Source: CAVPXC01 sp963709505 (GTDB taxonomy: Bacteria; Chloroflexota; Anaerolineae; JAAEKA01). Taken from it: 64,000 nucleotides of DNA. The translations under genes were made by a program, and so were the position numbers. Position 1 is the stretch's first letter. Each line of letters begins with the position of its first letter. Where the stretch lies: contig CAVPXC010000010.1 of assembly GCA_963709505.1 (NCBI GenBank), forward strand, positions 1 through 64,000. The letters run 5' to 3'. Under the pieces are notes generated by a model. The model did no database searches, was not told the origin of the DNA, and saw only the letters and a program-made list of their open reading frames with translations. Shown here one piece after another: positions 42,214 to 52,590 of this stretch.

Positions 42214-43842
42214 ATGAAAATAGTGGTGCGACTGCTGTTCGTTGTGTCAATCGCCATGTTGGCAGCCTGTCAGCCGCCGTCGGCGCAGCCGGCTGCGCCG
42301 ACGGTCACGCCGACAATCGCGCCGACGGTAGTACCGTCAACTGCTGTCGCGGAGACGCTGACTTTGCCCCTCTCCACGGCCACCGTGGCGACTCCCACCG
42401 AGTCGCCCACAACTGCTCCCACGGTCGAGGATGCTGTTCAGGGCTTGCCGGCTCCCACCCTGTTCGACGTGGCTTGGGAGGATCGGTCGCTATTTCGCAG
42501 TGGGTTGATCTCAGGCGAGCAAACGGTGCTCGACGCCCCATCTGGTGAAAGCGTCTATCACATCGATTTGCGTATCGCCGACGACCAGACCAGTGTTCAG
42601 GGCAAACAGGAAGTGCTTTATACCAACCGTGAGGCCGCGCCGCTTGCCGAGGTCGTTTTCCGATTGTTCCCCAACCTGACCGGTGGCTCGATGGCCGTCT
42701 CTGATTTGACGGTTAACGGACAACCAGCGGAAGCGCGCTATGAGCAGAGAGACAGCGCGATGATCGTGTCGCTGCCGGAGCCGCTGGCGCCCGGCCAGCA
42801 GGCCGTCTTCGCGATGGACTTCGACGTCACTGTGCCGACCGACGAGAGCAGCAACTACGGCACCTTCTCCTATCTGCGCGACGTGCTGGCCCTGGCCCAC
42901 TTCTACCCAATGATTGCGGTTTACGATTATCAAGGCTGGAACGACGAGATTGCCCCACAGGAGGGCGACATAATCTACAACGATGCGAGCCTCTATCTGG
43001 TGCGGGTGAACGCTCCGGAGAAGCTAGCGATCGTCAGCTCTGGGGTGACTTTAGACCGGCAAGAGCAGAACGGCCGGCAGGTGTTGACAGCCGCTGCAGG
43101 TCCGGCCCGCGATTTCTACCTTGCGGCCAGCGACGGGTATGAGGTTGCCAGCCAGAAGGTGGGCGAGACGACGATCCATAGTTACGCGCCGGCGACCCTG
43201 CGAAGCGGCGCCCGCAAGGTGCTCGAGACCGCCGGGAAGGCATTACAGGATTTCGAGGCTCGTTTTGGGCCTTATCCGTACACTGAATTGGATTTCGTCA
43301 GCACGGGCACCAATGCGCTGGGGGTGGAATATCCGGGGATCATCGCGATCACGGATAGAGCTTACAAAGGCGAATACGGACGCTTCTTGGAGTCGACGGT
43401 AGCACATGAGGTGGCCCATCAATGGTTCTACAACGAAGTAGGCAACGACCAGATCGACGAGCCGTGGCTGGACGAAGCGCTTGCTCAATATGCGACCCTG
43501 CTCTACTTCCAGGACGAGTACGGCCTGGCCGGTGCGGACGGCTATCGCCAGGCGCTAGAGGACCGGTGGAACCGGGCCGACCGGGTAGAAATCCCAATCG
43601 GCATGCCTGTCGCCAAATACACTGACGGGAGCTACGGCGCCATCGTCTACGGTCGCGGGCCGCTGTTCTTCGAGGCACTGGAGGAGAAGATGGGCAAACA
43701 GTCCTTCGAAGCGTTCCTGCGCGACTACGTCGAAGCTAACCGATGGGGCATCGCCACGACCGAGGGTTTGCGCGCGCTGGCCGAGCAGCACTGCGGCTGT
43801 GATTTGGCTTCGTTGTTTAGCAAATGGGTGTATGCCGAGTAG
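42214..43842 (+). CDS. M1-family zinc metallopeptidase lipoprotein
   Basis: A 542-residue lipoprotein: signal with lipobox MLAAC, a Thr/Pro linker (about 25-75), an N-terminal beta domain and the peptidase domain with HEVAHQWFYNEV, the zinc site HExxH, and the third ligand Glu in WLDEALAQYA 18 residues on. The substrate-anchoring GxMEN is replaced by NALGVEYPGI. It is likely an extracellular, membrane-tethered aminopeptidase for peptide scavenging. I start at ATG 42214, eight bases behind AAGGAG; an ATG eight codons earlier gives a poorer signal peptide. Confidence 0.88.
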   Translation: MKIVVRLLFVVSIAMLAACQPPSAQPAAPTVTPTIAPTVVPSTAVAETLTLPLSTATVATPTESPTTAPTVEDAVQGLPAPTLFDVAWEDRSLFRSGLISGEQTVLDAPSGESVYHIDLRIADDQTSVQGKQEVLYTNREAAPLAEVVFRLFPNLTGGSMAVSDLTVNGQPAEARYEQRDSAMIVSLPEPLAPGQQAVFAMDFDVTVPTDESSNYGTFSYLRDVLALAHFYPMIAVYDYQGWNDEIAPQEGDIIYNDASLYLVRVNAPEKLAIVSSGVTLDRQEQNGRQVLTAAAGPARDFYLAASDGYEVASQKVGETTIHSYAPATLRSGARKVLETAGKALQDFEARFGPYPYTELDFVSTGTNALGVEYPGIIAITDRAYKGEYGRFLESTVAHEVAHQWFYNEVGNDQIDEPWLDEALAQYATLLYFQDEYGLAGADGYRQALEDRWNRADRVEIPIGMPVAKYTDGSYGAIVYGRGPLFFEALEEKMGKQSFEAFLRDYVEANRWGIATTEGLRALAEQHCGCDLASLFSKWVYAE

Positions 43843-43864
43843 GGCGCTTTCCTGCCAAGACCGC

Positions 43865-43892
43865 TTGCAGATAGACGGCACAAGCGTATAAT
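43865..43892 (+). promoter_or_regulatory. Promoter of the Uma2-family gene
   Basis: TTGCAG (43865..43870), 16 bp, TATAAT (43887..43892). Confidence 0.6.
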
Positions 43893-43976
43893 GGAGTCAC
43901 GGTAGCGGTGGAGGAGATTGGCCGAGATAGTTGTCGTATGATCGCAAGTAGTTCGCACTAAGGAGAAGGCTTTACG

Positions 43977-44864
43977 ATGTTGAAACTCATTTCGCCGGAG
44001 TTCCTCTTACCTGGGGTGGAGCTTCCGCTCATCGAATTACCGACGGAGGACGGTATTCCCTTGGAAACTAACTGGCACCGCATGCAGATGAACCTGCTCA
44101 TTGAGTCCGTTCACTATCACTGGCGGGAGCGCGAGGATTACTTTACCGGCGGCAATATGTTCATTTACTTTAGCGTTGAACAGGTACGCAACCGCGACTA
44201 TCGCGGGCCGGACTTTTTCGTTGTCAAGGGTGTGGACAGTAGTCACGACCGGGCGGCATGGATCGTGTGGGAGGAATACGGCAAGTATCCGAATGTGATC
44301 GTCGAACTCTCCTCACCCTCCACGATCGACGTCGATCTTGGCACGAAGAAGGACTTGTATGAGCGGACATTCCGCACACCTGAGTACTTCTGCTTCGACC
44401 CAACAGCAGAGGAGCTGATTGGCTGGCGATTCACTTCGGGCCATTACGAGCCGATTAATCCAAATGAACAGGGATGGCTCTGGAGCGAAGAGATGGATCT
44501 GTGGCTGGGTGTTTGGCAGGGTGAGTTCCAGCGCACCGATGCAGTTTGGCTGCGCTTCTACACTGCTGAGGGACACCCGGTGCTAATATCGGCTGAGGCC
44601 GAAGCACAGCGCGCCGAGGCGGAAGCACAGCGCGCCGAGGCGGAAGCACAGCGCGCCGAGGCGGAAGCACGCCAAGTCGAACTGGAAGCGCAGCGTGCCG
44701 ACGCGGAAGCGCAACGTGCCAATGCGGAAGCCGAGCGTGCTAACGCGGCCGCGCGACGTGCCCAAGAAGAAACTCAGCGCGCCAATGTAGCCGAGGCCGA
44801 AGTGGTTCGCTTACGCGCTCGCCTCTTTAGTCTAGGCATTGCCCTTGACGATACGTCGAGCTGA
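43977..44864 (+). CDS. Uma2-family (PD-D/ExK) nuclease-like protein
   Basis: A 295-residue protein. Residues 1-200 are an Uma2 (DUF820) restriction-endonuclease fold: GPDFFVVKGV gives the PD motif, VIVELSSPSTIDVDLGTKKD the E-x-S and K part, and YFCFDP the last strand. Residues 205-275 are an Ala/Glu/Arg/Gln heptad-like coiled coil of repeated AEAQR units, a common tail in this family. These proteins are abundant in cyanobacteria and Chloroflexota, and their biological role is not settled. Confidence 0.85.
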   Translation: MLKLISPEFLLPGVELPLIELPTEDGIPLETNWHRMQMNLLIESVHYHWREREDYFTGGNMFIYFSVEQVRNRDYRGPDFFVVKGVDSSHDRAAWIVWEEYGKYPNVIVELSSPSTIDVDLGTKKDLYERTFRTPEYFCFDPTAEELIGWRFTSGHYEPINPNEQGWLWSEEMDLWLGVWQGEFQRTDAVWLRFYTAEGHPVLISAEAEAQRAEAEAQRAEAEAQRAEAEARQVELEAQRADAEAQRANAEAERANAAARRAQEETQRANVAEAEVVRLRARLFSLGIALDDTSS

Positions 44865-44906
44865 CTGCGATTGCGTCCTGGCGCCTGCGTTAAGAGCGAG
44901 CTAGCG

Positions 44907-45887
44907 TTATACGAGCAGGCAAGCCGTCTGCTGCCTATCGCCGACTAGGTGAAGTGCCGGGTCTTGCTGGCGGCAAATGGCCTGCGCCACTGGACAGCGA
45001 GGATGAAAACGGCAACCTGGCGGCAGGTCGACGGGGTTAGGTGGATCGCCCTGCAGGATGATGCGCTCGTGGCGCAGGCGGGGGTTTGGCACGGGGATAA
45101 CCGAAAGCAGCGCCTTGGTGTAGGGATGGGTGGGATGCGTCAGCACCTGCCGCGTCGGACCGATCTCCACGATGCGGCCCAAGTACATCACGGCCACCCG
45201 GTCGGTGAAGTGCGCGGCTGTGGCCAGGTCGTGGGTGATGAAGACAATTGAGATACTGCGGTTTGCACGCAACTCGGCCAAGAGGCTGAGGATCTCCGCC
45301 CGGATGCTGACGTCGAGCATGGACACCGGCTCATCAGCCAATAGAAGGACTGGCTCGAGCACCAGCGCGCCGGCAATCACCACTCGCTGGCGTTGCCCGC
45401 CCGATAGCTCGTGTGGGTACCGGTTGAGATAGATATCGGCCGGCTTGAGGCCGGCATCCTCCAGAGCGCGCCGCACGCGGCCGGCTCGCTCCTGTTTGTC
45501 GGTTGCCAACCCGTGCACCTGCAGCGGCTCGGCGATGGTCTCCCCGATGCTCATCAGCGGGTTCAACAACTCGTAGGGGTCTTGAAACACCATCTGAATG
45601 CGCCGCCGCAGCTGCTTCAGATTCTTCCCCGTCAGGTTCGTCACATCGCGGCCTTCGAAGACGACATGTCCGGAAGTGGGCGACTCCAGCCCCATCAGCG
45701 TTAACGCAAGGGTAGACTTGCCGCAGCCGCTCTCGCCCACCAGCGCCAGCACCTCGCCGCGGCCCAGGTCGAAGCTGACGTCATCCACGGCGTGCACGAA
45801 GCGCTGTGGGGATCGACCGATCCCCGATCGCTTGACCGGGAACAGCTTGCGGAGAGCTTGGACTTGCAGGATGGGAGTGTCGCTCAT
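44907..45887 (-). CDS. dppF: Dipeptide/oligopeptide ABC transporter ATPase (DppF-like)
   Basis: About 326 residues. Walker A GESGCGKSTLALTLMG, Q-loop IQMVFQDPYELLNP, signature LSGGQRQRVVIAGAL, Walker B LLLADEPVSMLD and the oligo_HPN tail with PPGCRFHPRCPVAQAIC, whose Cys residues may hold a cluster. It is the second ATPase of the peptide importer. Its ATG (45887) overlaps the stop of the first ATPase as ATGA, so the two are coupled. Last gene of the operon that begins at 50822. Confidence 0.92.
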   Translation of the reverse strand: MSDTPILQVQALRKLFPVKRSGIGRSPQRFVHAVDDVSFDLGRGEVLALVGESGCGKSTLALTLMGLESPTSGHVVFEGRDVTNLTGKNLKQLRRRIQMVFQDPYELLNPLMSIGETIAEPLQVHGLATDKQERAGRVRRALEDAGLKPADIYLNRYPHELSGGQRQRVVIAGALVLEPVLLLADEPVSMLDVSIRAEILSLLAELRANRSISIVFITHDLATAAHFTDRVAVMYLGRIVEIGPTRQVLTHPTHPYTKALLSVIPVPNPRLRHERIILQGDPPNPVDLPPGCRFHPRCPVAQAICRQQDPALHLVGDRQQTACLLV

Positions 45888-46897
45888 GGGCCGGTGATGG
45901 GCTGGAGCAAGTGGCAACTCGCCCAGTGTAAGGCATCAAGCTGGAGAAGTGCCGGCGCCTGGACAAAACAACGCTCCAAAGCAACCGAACAGCGAGGGGC
46001 GAATCGACAGCCGGGCGGCAGCGCGTCCAGGCGAGGTGGATACCCAGGGATCGCCGTCAGTTTGTCATCGGGCTTAGTCAGGTCGGGAAAGGCGTTCAGC
46101 AGCCGCTGGGTGTAGGGATGTTTCGCGTCGTTGAAGATGGTGTCCACGGAGGCGTACTCGGCCGTTACGCCGCCGTACATCACCAACACCGTGTCGCATA
46201 CCTCGGCTACCACGCCCAGATCGTGGGTCACCAGGATCACCGACAGTCCGAGTTGATGGCGCAGATCATCGAGCAGCACCAGGATTTGCGCCTGGATCAT
46301 CACGTCGAGCGCGGTGGTCGGCTCATCGGCGATGACTACCTGTGGGTTGCAGGCGAGGGCCATGGCGATCATCGCCCGTTGGCGCATGCCGCCGGAATAT
46401 TGGTGCGGATACTGGTCCCTGCGGTTTACGCCGATGCCCACCAACTCCAGCAACTCGCCGACTCTGGGTGCGGCCGCCTTCTTGTTGCCGGCAATGTTGT
46501 GCCGCACCAGCGCCTCTGCTATCTGGTCGCCCACCGTACGCACGGGATTGAGAGCATTCATGGCGCCCTGGAAGACGATCGACAGGTCCTTCCAGCGCAC
46601 GGCCGTCATCTCCTTTTCTGTCAGTGACAGCAGATCACGGCCCTGGAAGAGTATCTGGCCGGCAACAACCCGGCCGGCTTCAGGCAGCAGGCGCATCAGG
46701 CTGAGCATCAACGTGGTTTTGCCGCAGCCGCTCTCACCTACCAGCCCGAGCATCTCGCCTTTGCGCAGCACGAAGCTGACTGCGTCCACAGCCCGGGCTG
46801 GCGGCTGGCCTTTGCTCATAAATTCCACCGTCACGCCCTTGACCTCCAACAACACGGGTGTAGCGGACAGGGGATTGTCTAACTGTTGATCGATCAC
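45884..46897 (-). CDS. dppD: Dipeptide/oligopeptide ABC transporter ATPase (DppD-like)
   Basis: A 337-residue ATPase of the DppD/OppD type with Walker A GESGCGKTTLMLSLMRL, IVFQGAMNALNPVRTVGDQI, the signature YSGGMRQRAMIAMALACNPQ, Walker B VIADEPTTALD, and the Cys-containing tail PPGCRFAPRCSVALERC. GTG start at 46897 behind GGAGG. Partner of DppF. Two REP repeats separate it from dppC upstream. Confidence 0.92.
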   Translation of the reverse strand: MIDQQLDNPLSATPVLLEVKGVTVEFMSKGQPPARAVDAVSFVLRKGEMLGLVGESGCGKTTLMLSLMRLLPEAGRVVAGQILFQGRDLLSLTEKEMTAVRWKDLSIVFQGAMNALNPVRTVGDQIAEALVRHNIAGNKKAAAPRVGELLELVGIGVNRRDQYPHQYSGGMRQRAMIAMALACNPQVVIADEPTTALDVMIQAQILVLLDDLRHQLGLSVILVTHDLGVVAEVCDTVLVMYGGVTAEYASVDTIFNDAKHPYTQRLLNAFPDLTKPDDKLTAIPGYPPRLDALPPGCRFAPRCSVALERCFVQAPALLQLDALHWASCHLLQPITGP

Positions 46898-46907
46898 CTT
46901 TCCTCCA

Positions 46908-46987
46908 GGGCGGGTGCAAGACCCGCCCCTACGGGTTGGTTGCGTGTGAAACGGGATCCTTCGGGCGGGTGCAAGACCCGCCCCTAC
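46908..46987. repeat. Two REP-like copies, GTAGGGGCGGG family
   Basis: GGGCGGGTGCAAGACCCGCC plus CCTAC at 46908..46932 and again at 46963..46987, direct orientation, in the gap between dppC and dppD. Confidence 0.9.
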
Positions 46988-46996
46988 GCATGCAGG

Positions 46997-47962
46997 TTAG
47001 AACACCTGCCATTCCTCGCGTTCAGAGTCGGCCACGGCGGTGCCGCGGACTCCCGGATGGGTCACCACCTTCTTACCCACGACCAGGTGATGGCTCTCCA
47101 GCCGTGGATTCAGAACACGCTCCAGGCCATGTCCCAGCAAGGTACAACCAAGAACCACCCAGACGATGCCGAAGCCCGGCGGGACCAGCGCCCACCAGGC
47201 GCCTGCGCTCATGGCCCCGCGTGTGAAGGCAAAGTTGAGCATCTGCCCCCAGCTCAGGGTGGTGGGATCGCCCAGCCCCAGAAAACTCAGCGTGCTCTCG
47301 TTGAGGATTGCCAGAGAGATCACTAACACCGTGTTTGCCACCATCAGCGGCAGCACCAGGGGCAAGATGTGGCGGCGGACGATGGCGCCGTTGCTTGCGC
47401 CGATGGCTCGAGCCCGCAGCACGAACTTGCGCTCCTTGACCGAGAGCGTCTGAGAGCGCACCAGGCGAGCCGTGCCGGTCCAGCCGAGAATTCCGATGAC
47501 GAAAATGATGTTGAGCAGGCTCGGCCGGGTCAAGGCTACCAGCACCACAGCCAACGGCAGGTCGGGGATCACCAACATGACGTCGGTGAAGCGCATCAGG
47601 CCGGTTTCCGTCTTGCCGCCTCGGAAGCCGGCCGTAATGCCGATCAGCCCGCCGATGGCTACTGAGATGAACGCAGCGAAGAAGCCGACGGTCAGAGACA
47701 CCCGCGAGCCGTAGATGAAGTTTGATAACACGTCTTTGCCCGCGTCGTCGGTGCCCAGGAGATGCTCGCGGCTCGGTGGGGCGTAGATGTCGTCGATTGT
47801 GACTTTGACGGGGGCCTTCGGGTTATACGGCGCCAGCTCCGGCGCAAAGACGGCCATGCCGATCGCCAGTAGTAGCATGGCCAGCCCGATCACGCCCATG
47901 CGGCTGCGCCGGAAGCTGCGCCAAAAGCCACGGAAGTTGGTTACTTCAAGCTGAGGTGTCAT
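46997..47962 (-). CDS. dppC: Dipeptide ABC transporter permease (DppC-like)
   Basis: A 321-residue permease. The N-terminal OppC_N segment (RGFWRSFRRSRMGVIGLAML) is followed by a periplasmic part and five spans with the EAA motif region VLRARAIGASNGAIVRRHIL, which docks the ATPases. The C-terminal stretch of about 35 residues after GLERVLNPRL is polar. Forms the channel together with DppB. Confidence 0.92.
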   Translation of the reverse strand: MTPQLEVTNFRGFWRSFRRSRMGVIGLAMLLLAIGMAVFAPELAPYNPKAPVKVTIDDIYAPPSREHLLGTDDAGKDVLSNFIYGSRVSLTVGFFAAFISVAIGGLIGITAGFRGGKTETGLMRFTDVMLVIPDLPLAVVLVALTRPSLLNIIFVIGILGWTGTARLVRSQTLSVKERKFVLRARAIGASNGAIVRRHILPLVLPLMVANTVLVISLAILNESTLSFLGLGDPTTLSWGQMLNFAFTRGAMSAGAWWALVPPGFGIVWVVLGCTLLGHGLERVLNPRLESHHLVVGKKVVTHPGVRGTAVADSEREEWQVF

Positions 47963-48059
47963 AGTGGTCGATGGGCACGGTCGGTCCCTCTGCCCGCTCC
48001 GGGGTGCTCCGCAAGGAGGCTGCGCACAGACCGGCCCGAGCGAAGTCTAAGGTCGTACT

Positions 48060-49091
48060 CTATCCAGCCCTCACGCGAGGGTCGAGATACGAGTACAGCA
48101 GGTCGGCGACGAGGTTGGCGAAGATCACGCTGACCGCGATGATCAAGAACGCGCCCTGCAACACCGGGTAATCGCGCCGGCCTACGGCCTCGTAGATGGT
48201 CAGCCCGAGGCCGGGCCACGAGAACACGGTCTCGATCTGGATCGCGCCGGCCACGGTGAAGCCCAGGTTCAGGGCGATGATGGTGACCATTGGAAGCATC
48301 GAGTTGCGCAGCGCGTGGTCCTTGAGCACCTGAAAGGTGCTCAGCCCTTTGGCCTTGGCCGTGAGGATGTAGTCCTCAGAGAGCACATCCACCATCGTGC
48401 TGCGCATGATCAGCATATATTCGCCCACGAAGACGATCGTGAAGGTTAAGGTAGGCAGGATCATGTGCCGGAGCAGATCGACGAGCTGATCCCATGGCGA
48501 GGCGAAGGAGGCGCCCGGCGTCGTCATGCCGCCGATGGGCAGGCCCAGCCGCCGGCTGCCCAGGAACAGCAAGATGATGCCCAGCCAGAAGGTGGGCAGG
48601 CTCCATGCGACGAGGCTGCCGACCAAGGCACCGTAGTCGACCGGGCGACGCACCTTCCAGGCCGCGATCACGCCCAGGCTGATGCCGATGACGATCGCCA
48701 GGATCTGGCCAACGCCGACGAGCAACAGGGTGTTCCACAGCCGCTCCAACAGCAGGTCGATCACTGGCCGGTTGCTGTGGTAGCTGATGCCTAGCTCGCC
48801 GCGCGACAGGTTCCTGGCGTAGATGAAGAACTGGGTCTGAAAAGGGTTGACCCGGCAATCGCCCAGCTTGATCGGGTTGAGGGATTCGAAGCAGTTGACG
48901 ACCGGTTTGTCTAAGCCGAAGCGCTCCCGGATCGCCTGCTGCGCCTGCAGGGTCATGCGCGGGTCGCGTATCCCGGCCCGCGCCGGGTCGCCTGGCAGCA
49001 CCCTGAATAGGAAGAAGTTTAGGACGACGACGAATAGGACCGTCAGGATCGCCCAGCCGATTTTGGTCAGGAGATATCTTGAGCCAGACAT
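48060..49091 (-). CDS. dppB: Dipeptide ABC transporter permease (DppB-like)
   Basis: About 343 residues. Standard DppB order: first span (ILTVLFVVVLNFFLFRVLPG with the GDPA motif after it), a periplasmic loop, five more spans and the EAA loop LTAKAKGLSTFQVLKDHALR. I start at ATG 49091, 12 bp after the stop of the binding-protein gene; the longer frame upstream lies inside that gene. Stop and following gene are separated by a diverged GCTCGG-type repeat near 47971..48043. Confidence 0.92.
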   Translation of the reverse strand: MSGSRYLLTKIGWAILTVLFVVVLNFFLFRVLPGDPARAGIRDPRMTLQAQQAIRERFGLDKPVVNCFESLNPIKLGDCRVNPFQTQFFIYARNLSRGELGISYHSNRPVIDLLLERLWNTLLLVGVGQILAIVIGISLGVIAAWKVRRPVDYGALVGSLVAWSLPTFWLGIILLFLGSRRLGLPIGGMTTPGASFASPWDQLVDLLRHMILPTLTFTIVFVGEYMLIMRSTMVDVLSEDYILTAKAKGLSTFQVLKDHALRNSMLPMVTIIALNLGFTVAGAIQIETVFSWPGLGLTIYEAVGRRDYPVLQGAFLIIAVSVIFANLVADLLYSYLDPRVRAG

Positions 49092-49105
49092 GACTCGATG
49101 GACGC

Positions 49106-50822
49106 TTACTTTGCCGGCTCGATCACCAGCAACGAGGTCGGATCCTCCAGCGCCACCTTCGGCTGGTCGGTGATCCACCCAGTGAAGCGATCGGTGCGGT
49201 AAGCCTGGGTTGCCTGCGCGTAGAACGGGATGATGTAGGCCACATCGCGATGCAGGATTTCCTGCATCTTCCAGACGAGTTCCTTGCGCTTCGCCGGGTC
49301 AAGTGCGGTGGCCTGTTGCTTGTAAAGGTCGTCGAATTCGGGGTTGGAGTAGCCGGTTTCGTTGTTGCCGGTAGGAATCTCATCGGTGAGATGCACGCTC
49401 AGCAGGAAGCCGGGGTCGGGATCCGAACCCCAGCCCCAGATCAGGACGTCGTAGTCGAAAGTGGGGCAGCACACAGAGGTCAGCGTGTCGGGGTCGAGCG
49501 CCTGGGGCTCCAGCTTCACGCCGATTTGGGTCCAGGTTTCGGCCAACAGCTCGGCGATGCGCGGCCCGCGTACGTTGTCGCTGGGCCAGAAAAGGCGAAA
49601 GATCAGTGGATTGGATCCGTCCGGCATCTGGCGGACACCGTCGCCATCCGTGTCCTTGTAGCCGGCATCATCCAGCATGCGGTTGGCCTCGGCGATGTCG
49701 AAGGCGTAGTCCTGGATCGTGTTGTTGTACCACACGCCCAGGCCGTCGGGGATGAGGGTGAGGCCGGGCGTGCCCAGCCCTAGCAGCACCACGTCGATGA
49801 TTTTCTGTTTGTCGGTGGCATGAGCTAGAGCCTGGCGCACCGCGCGGTCACCTAGGGCTGGGTGACCAGTACATTGACCATCGGGTGGGCATTTGTCCGG
49901 TGGAACCTGGTTGAGGATGATGTCGGTGACATCCGGCGACAGCGGCGCGCCGATCACCATTTGGATGTCCTTGGCGTTGCGCAGGGTGGGCACAGCCGTC
50001 GTGGGCATCTCGGTGATCATGTCTACTTGCCCGGTCACCAGCGCCTGCACCAAGGCGTCCTGGTTCTGGAACGTTTGGAGTACCACTTCGTCCACCTTGG
50101 GTGGGGTTGCGGGATGGTCCTTGATGGCGGCCAGGTGGATGAACTCGCCCTGCTTGTACTCCAGCAGCTTGAAGGGACCACTGCCGATCATCTCTTTGTT
50201 TTCGAAAGCGGCCGCGCCCTCTGGCGTGTCGTGCTCGGCCCAGATGTGCTCGGGCAGGATGTACATGAAGTAGAGCTGGCTCTCCATGTTGGGGATCGGC
50301 TCGGTCAAGGGTGATCACCACCGTTTGGTCGTCCGGCGCTTCGACGCTCTCGAAGTACTTGGTGTACACCGGCATGTAGGGAAAGTCTTCGTGCTTCCCG
50401 TAGAAATTGTAGCTGAAGACGACATCCTTGGCCGTTACGGCCTGACCGTCGTGCCATTTGAAATCGTCGCGCAGGGTGAAGGTCCAGATCTTGCCGTCCG
50501 GGGAGACCTCCCAGCTTTTGGCCAGGTCGGGCGAGAAGGTGTTGTCGAGGTTGAGATCGAACATCGAGCTGTAGGCCAGCTCGAACGTAGAGTAGGCCTC
50601 GGCGAGGGTGGCTGAGCCGGGGTTGAGAGTATCCGGGCTACCGCCCCAGCCGATACGCACGACGGCTTTGTCTTGCGGCGGAGCGGCTGGGGGCTCGCTC
50701 GTAGCCGGGGCTTCGACCCCAGTCGCCTGGGGCGCGGGTGCGGGCGCGGCGCCTCCGCAGGCCGTCGCCAGCAGCGCCACGATCAGCAAAACGCCAACCC
50801 AAAACGGTGTGCGGGCAGTCAT
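49106..50822 (-). CDS. dppA: Peptide ABC transporter substrate-binding lipoprotein, one frameshift
   Basis: About 570 residues of the SBP_bac_5 family. Signal with lipobox LLATAC (Cys about residue 22), Ala/Pro linker, then SPDLAKSWEVSPDGKIWTFT, WHDGQAVTAKDVVFSYNFY and, in the second frame, RQALAHATDKQKIIDVVLLG. One base must be skipped near 50301..50312 (TVVITL to TEPIPNMESQ). First gene of the dpp operon, with its own promoter (50864..50892) and AAGGAGG site. Confidence 0.88.
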
Positions 50823-50863
50823 GGTGTCCTCCTTATGAACTCCAGTTGATGGACGATGCTATC

Positions 50864-50892
50864 TTTATAACCCAGCTTGGTACTCGTGTCAA
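50864..50892 (-). promoter_or_regulatory. Promoter of the dpp operon
   Basis: TTGACA (50887..50892), exactly 17 bp, TATAAA (50864..50869) on the minus strand. Confidence 0.75.
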
Positions 50893-50897
50893 TCGAG

Positions 50898-51003
50898 GGT
50901 GACAGGTGGGAAGTTGCAGGTGGCAAATTGCAAGTCGCAAATTCTCTCATATTCCGTACCTGCGACTTGCAACCTGCCACCTGCAACCTGCCACCTGTCA
51001 CTG
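50898..51003. repeat. GCAAGTG/GCCACCT heptamer inverted array
   Basis: GTGACAGGTGGGAAGTTGCA on the left faces the complement ending CCACCTGTCAC on the right. The stop codon of the gene at 50998..51766 lies in its right end. Confidence 0.9.
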
Positions 51004-51766
51004 CCGGCCCAGGTCGAATTCGGCCAGCACTGGGTAGTGGTCTGACGCATGGTGCACGGCTGCCGGCTCGGTGACGACGTCGCACCGCCGCAGATGGCCG
51101 ATCAGGGAAGCGTCTGCGAAGATGTAGTCCAGACGGACGCCTGGGTCGGGTGGAGGGAGTGTATAGCCGGTGTCATTCGGGTGCAACGTCCGGTAGCAGT
51201 CTGACGAAGCCGGCGGATTGCATCTGGCGCACTGCCAGCCGCAGCTTGCCGTTGCCGTGTAGCCAGAAACGCAGGGCCGCTGCCCTGTACAGCCTTTCGA
51301 GGCGCATCGGATCGTGCGGGGCCACGGCGTTGAAATCGCCCATGACTAAACATGGTTGGCCTGAGACTGGCCGCGTCTGGCGGAGCATGGTCCACACCTC
51401 CCAGGCCCGCCAGAGCTCGCGGCCGATACTGTAGAGCGGGATCGTGTGGATGCCGAAGACGTGCAGCGGGCCCACGGTCGGATGGCGGAGCGTGGCTTCG
51501 AGGATCACATGGTGCACCGGCGGATACGGATGATGGCTGCAGGCCTCCACGATTGGCCAGCGGCTGAGCAGCGCTATGTGGCGGGTTGAGTTGCCTTCGA
51601 CGACTGCGGCCTGCAGCGACAGCCTGGCTGCCAGCCGCTCCGCCAAGCCGTTCTGATACACCTCTTGCAGCACGGCTATGTCGGGCCGGACTGTCTCGAG
51701 CACGTCGGCGATGAGTGGCTCGCGACCCACGCCGCCGTCCAGGATGTTGTAGGTGAGGACACGCAT
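50998..51766 (-). CDS. Endonuclease/exonuclease/phosphatase-family protein, one frameshift
   Basis: About 255 residues. Signatures of the EEP fold: VLTYNILDGGVGREPLIADV, DIAVLQEVYQNG with the metal-binding Glu, VFGIHTIPLYS, LVMGDFNAVAPHD, and in the second frame RLDYIFADASL and ASDHYPVLAEFDL with the catalytic Asp-His. One base must be skipped near 51181..51195. Substrate may be DNA, a phospholipid head or an inositol phosphate; the sequence does not say. The stop codon lies in a heptamer repeat. Confidence 0.83.
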
Positions 51767-51769
51767 TGG

Positions 51770-52574
51770 CTATGCGCCCAGCCCAGCGGTGGCTTCACGC
51801 CAAGCTCGCTTGCTCTGGCGGAGAGTGTGCTGCTCGCGGATCTCCCGCACGGTCTCTAGTTTTTCGTCAACTGCTGCCTCCAGCCACAGCCGGCCCTTTT
51901 CTGCGGTTCCTTGACGCCCATCGCCGTAGATGCCGGTCACCGTGTCGTCGCTCCACGGCGGGTTGGCGATCAGGCGGCCGCTTTCGACCCAGTCCATGGC
52001 GTAGTTGGCCGTCGTGACGAAATCAATCTCAGTCGTGGCGCGGTCCATGTGCACTAGATCGGGCCGCAGGTGCAGCACGTAACTGGTCTCCAGCTCGCCG
52101 CCGTGCCCCATGCCGCCGAGCGCAGTCTGCCGATAGCGCTGCAAAGCCGGGCCGGTGGTGTGCAGCCATTCGGTGGCGATGAACCGGCGCGGATGCCGCT
52201 CGCCGGCCAGTTTGACGACGTTGACCAGGAAAGAGTGGTTGCCGCCGTGGCCGTTGGAGAAGAGGATCGTTTGGGCGCCCAGCGCGGCCAGCCGGTCGAC
52301 GATGGCGAGGAAGAAGTCCTCGAACACCCGACCACCCAAGTTGAGGGTGCCCGGAAACTCGCGCGTGTGAGTGCTGACGCCGTACGGCCAGGCTGGCAGG
52401 CACCACACCTCGTCCGGCGCGCGCGCCGCCAACCCATCGGCGATGGCCTGGACGATCAGGGTATCGGTGCTGAGTGGCAGGTGGTAGCCGTGTTGCTCGG
52501 TGTGGCCGGTGCTAATGACTACAACGCGCTGGGCGAGATCAGCGGGCCACCGTGGAGACAGTCGAGGTTGGCAT
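51770..52574 (-). CDS. Creatininase-family amidohydrolase, one frameshift near the start
   Basis: About 268 residues. Zinc-site motifs VVVISTGHTEQHGYHLPLST and ILFSNGHGGNHSFLVNV are present, with MGHGGELETSYVLHLRPDLV later. Family members hydrolyse creatinine, formamidopyrimidines or mycofactocin-type peptides. The only sensible ATG (52574) reads MPTSTVST and then needs one base skipped near 52543..52552 to enter WPADLAQRVVVI. A second, truncated creatininase lies just upstream on the same strand. Confidence 0.8.
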
Positions 52575-52590
52575 GGTGTCTCGATGAGGA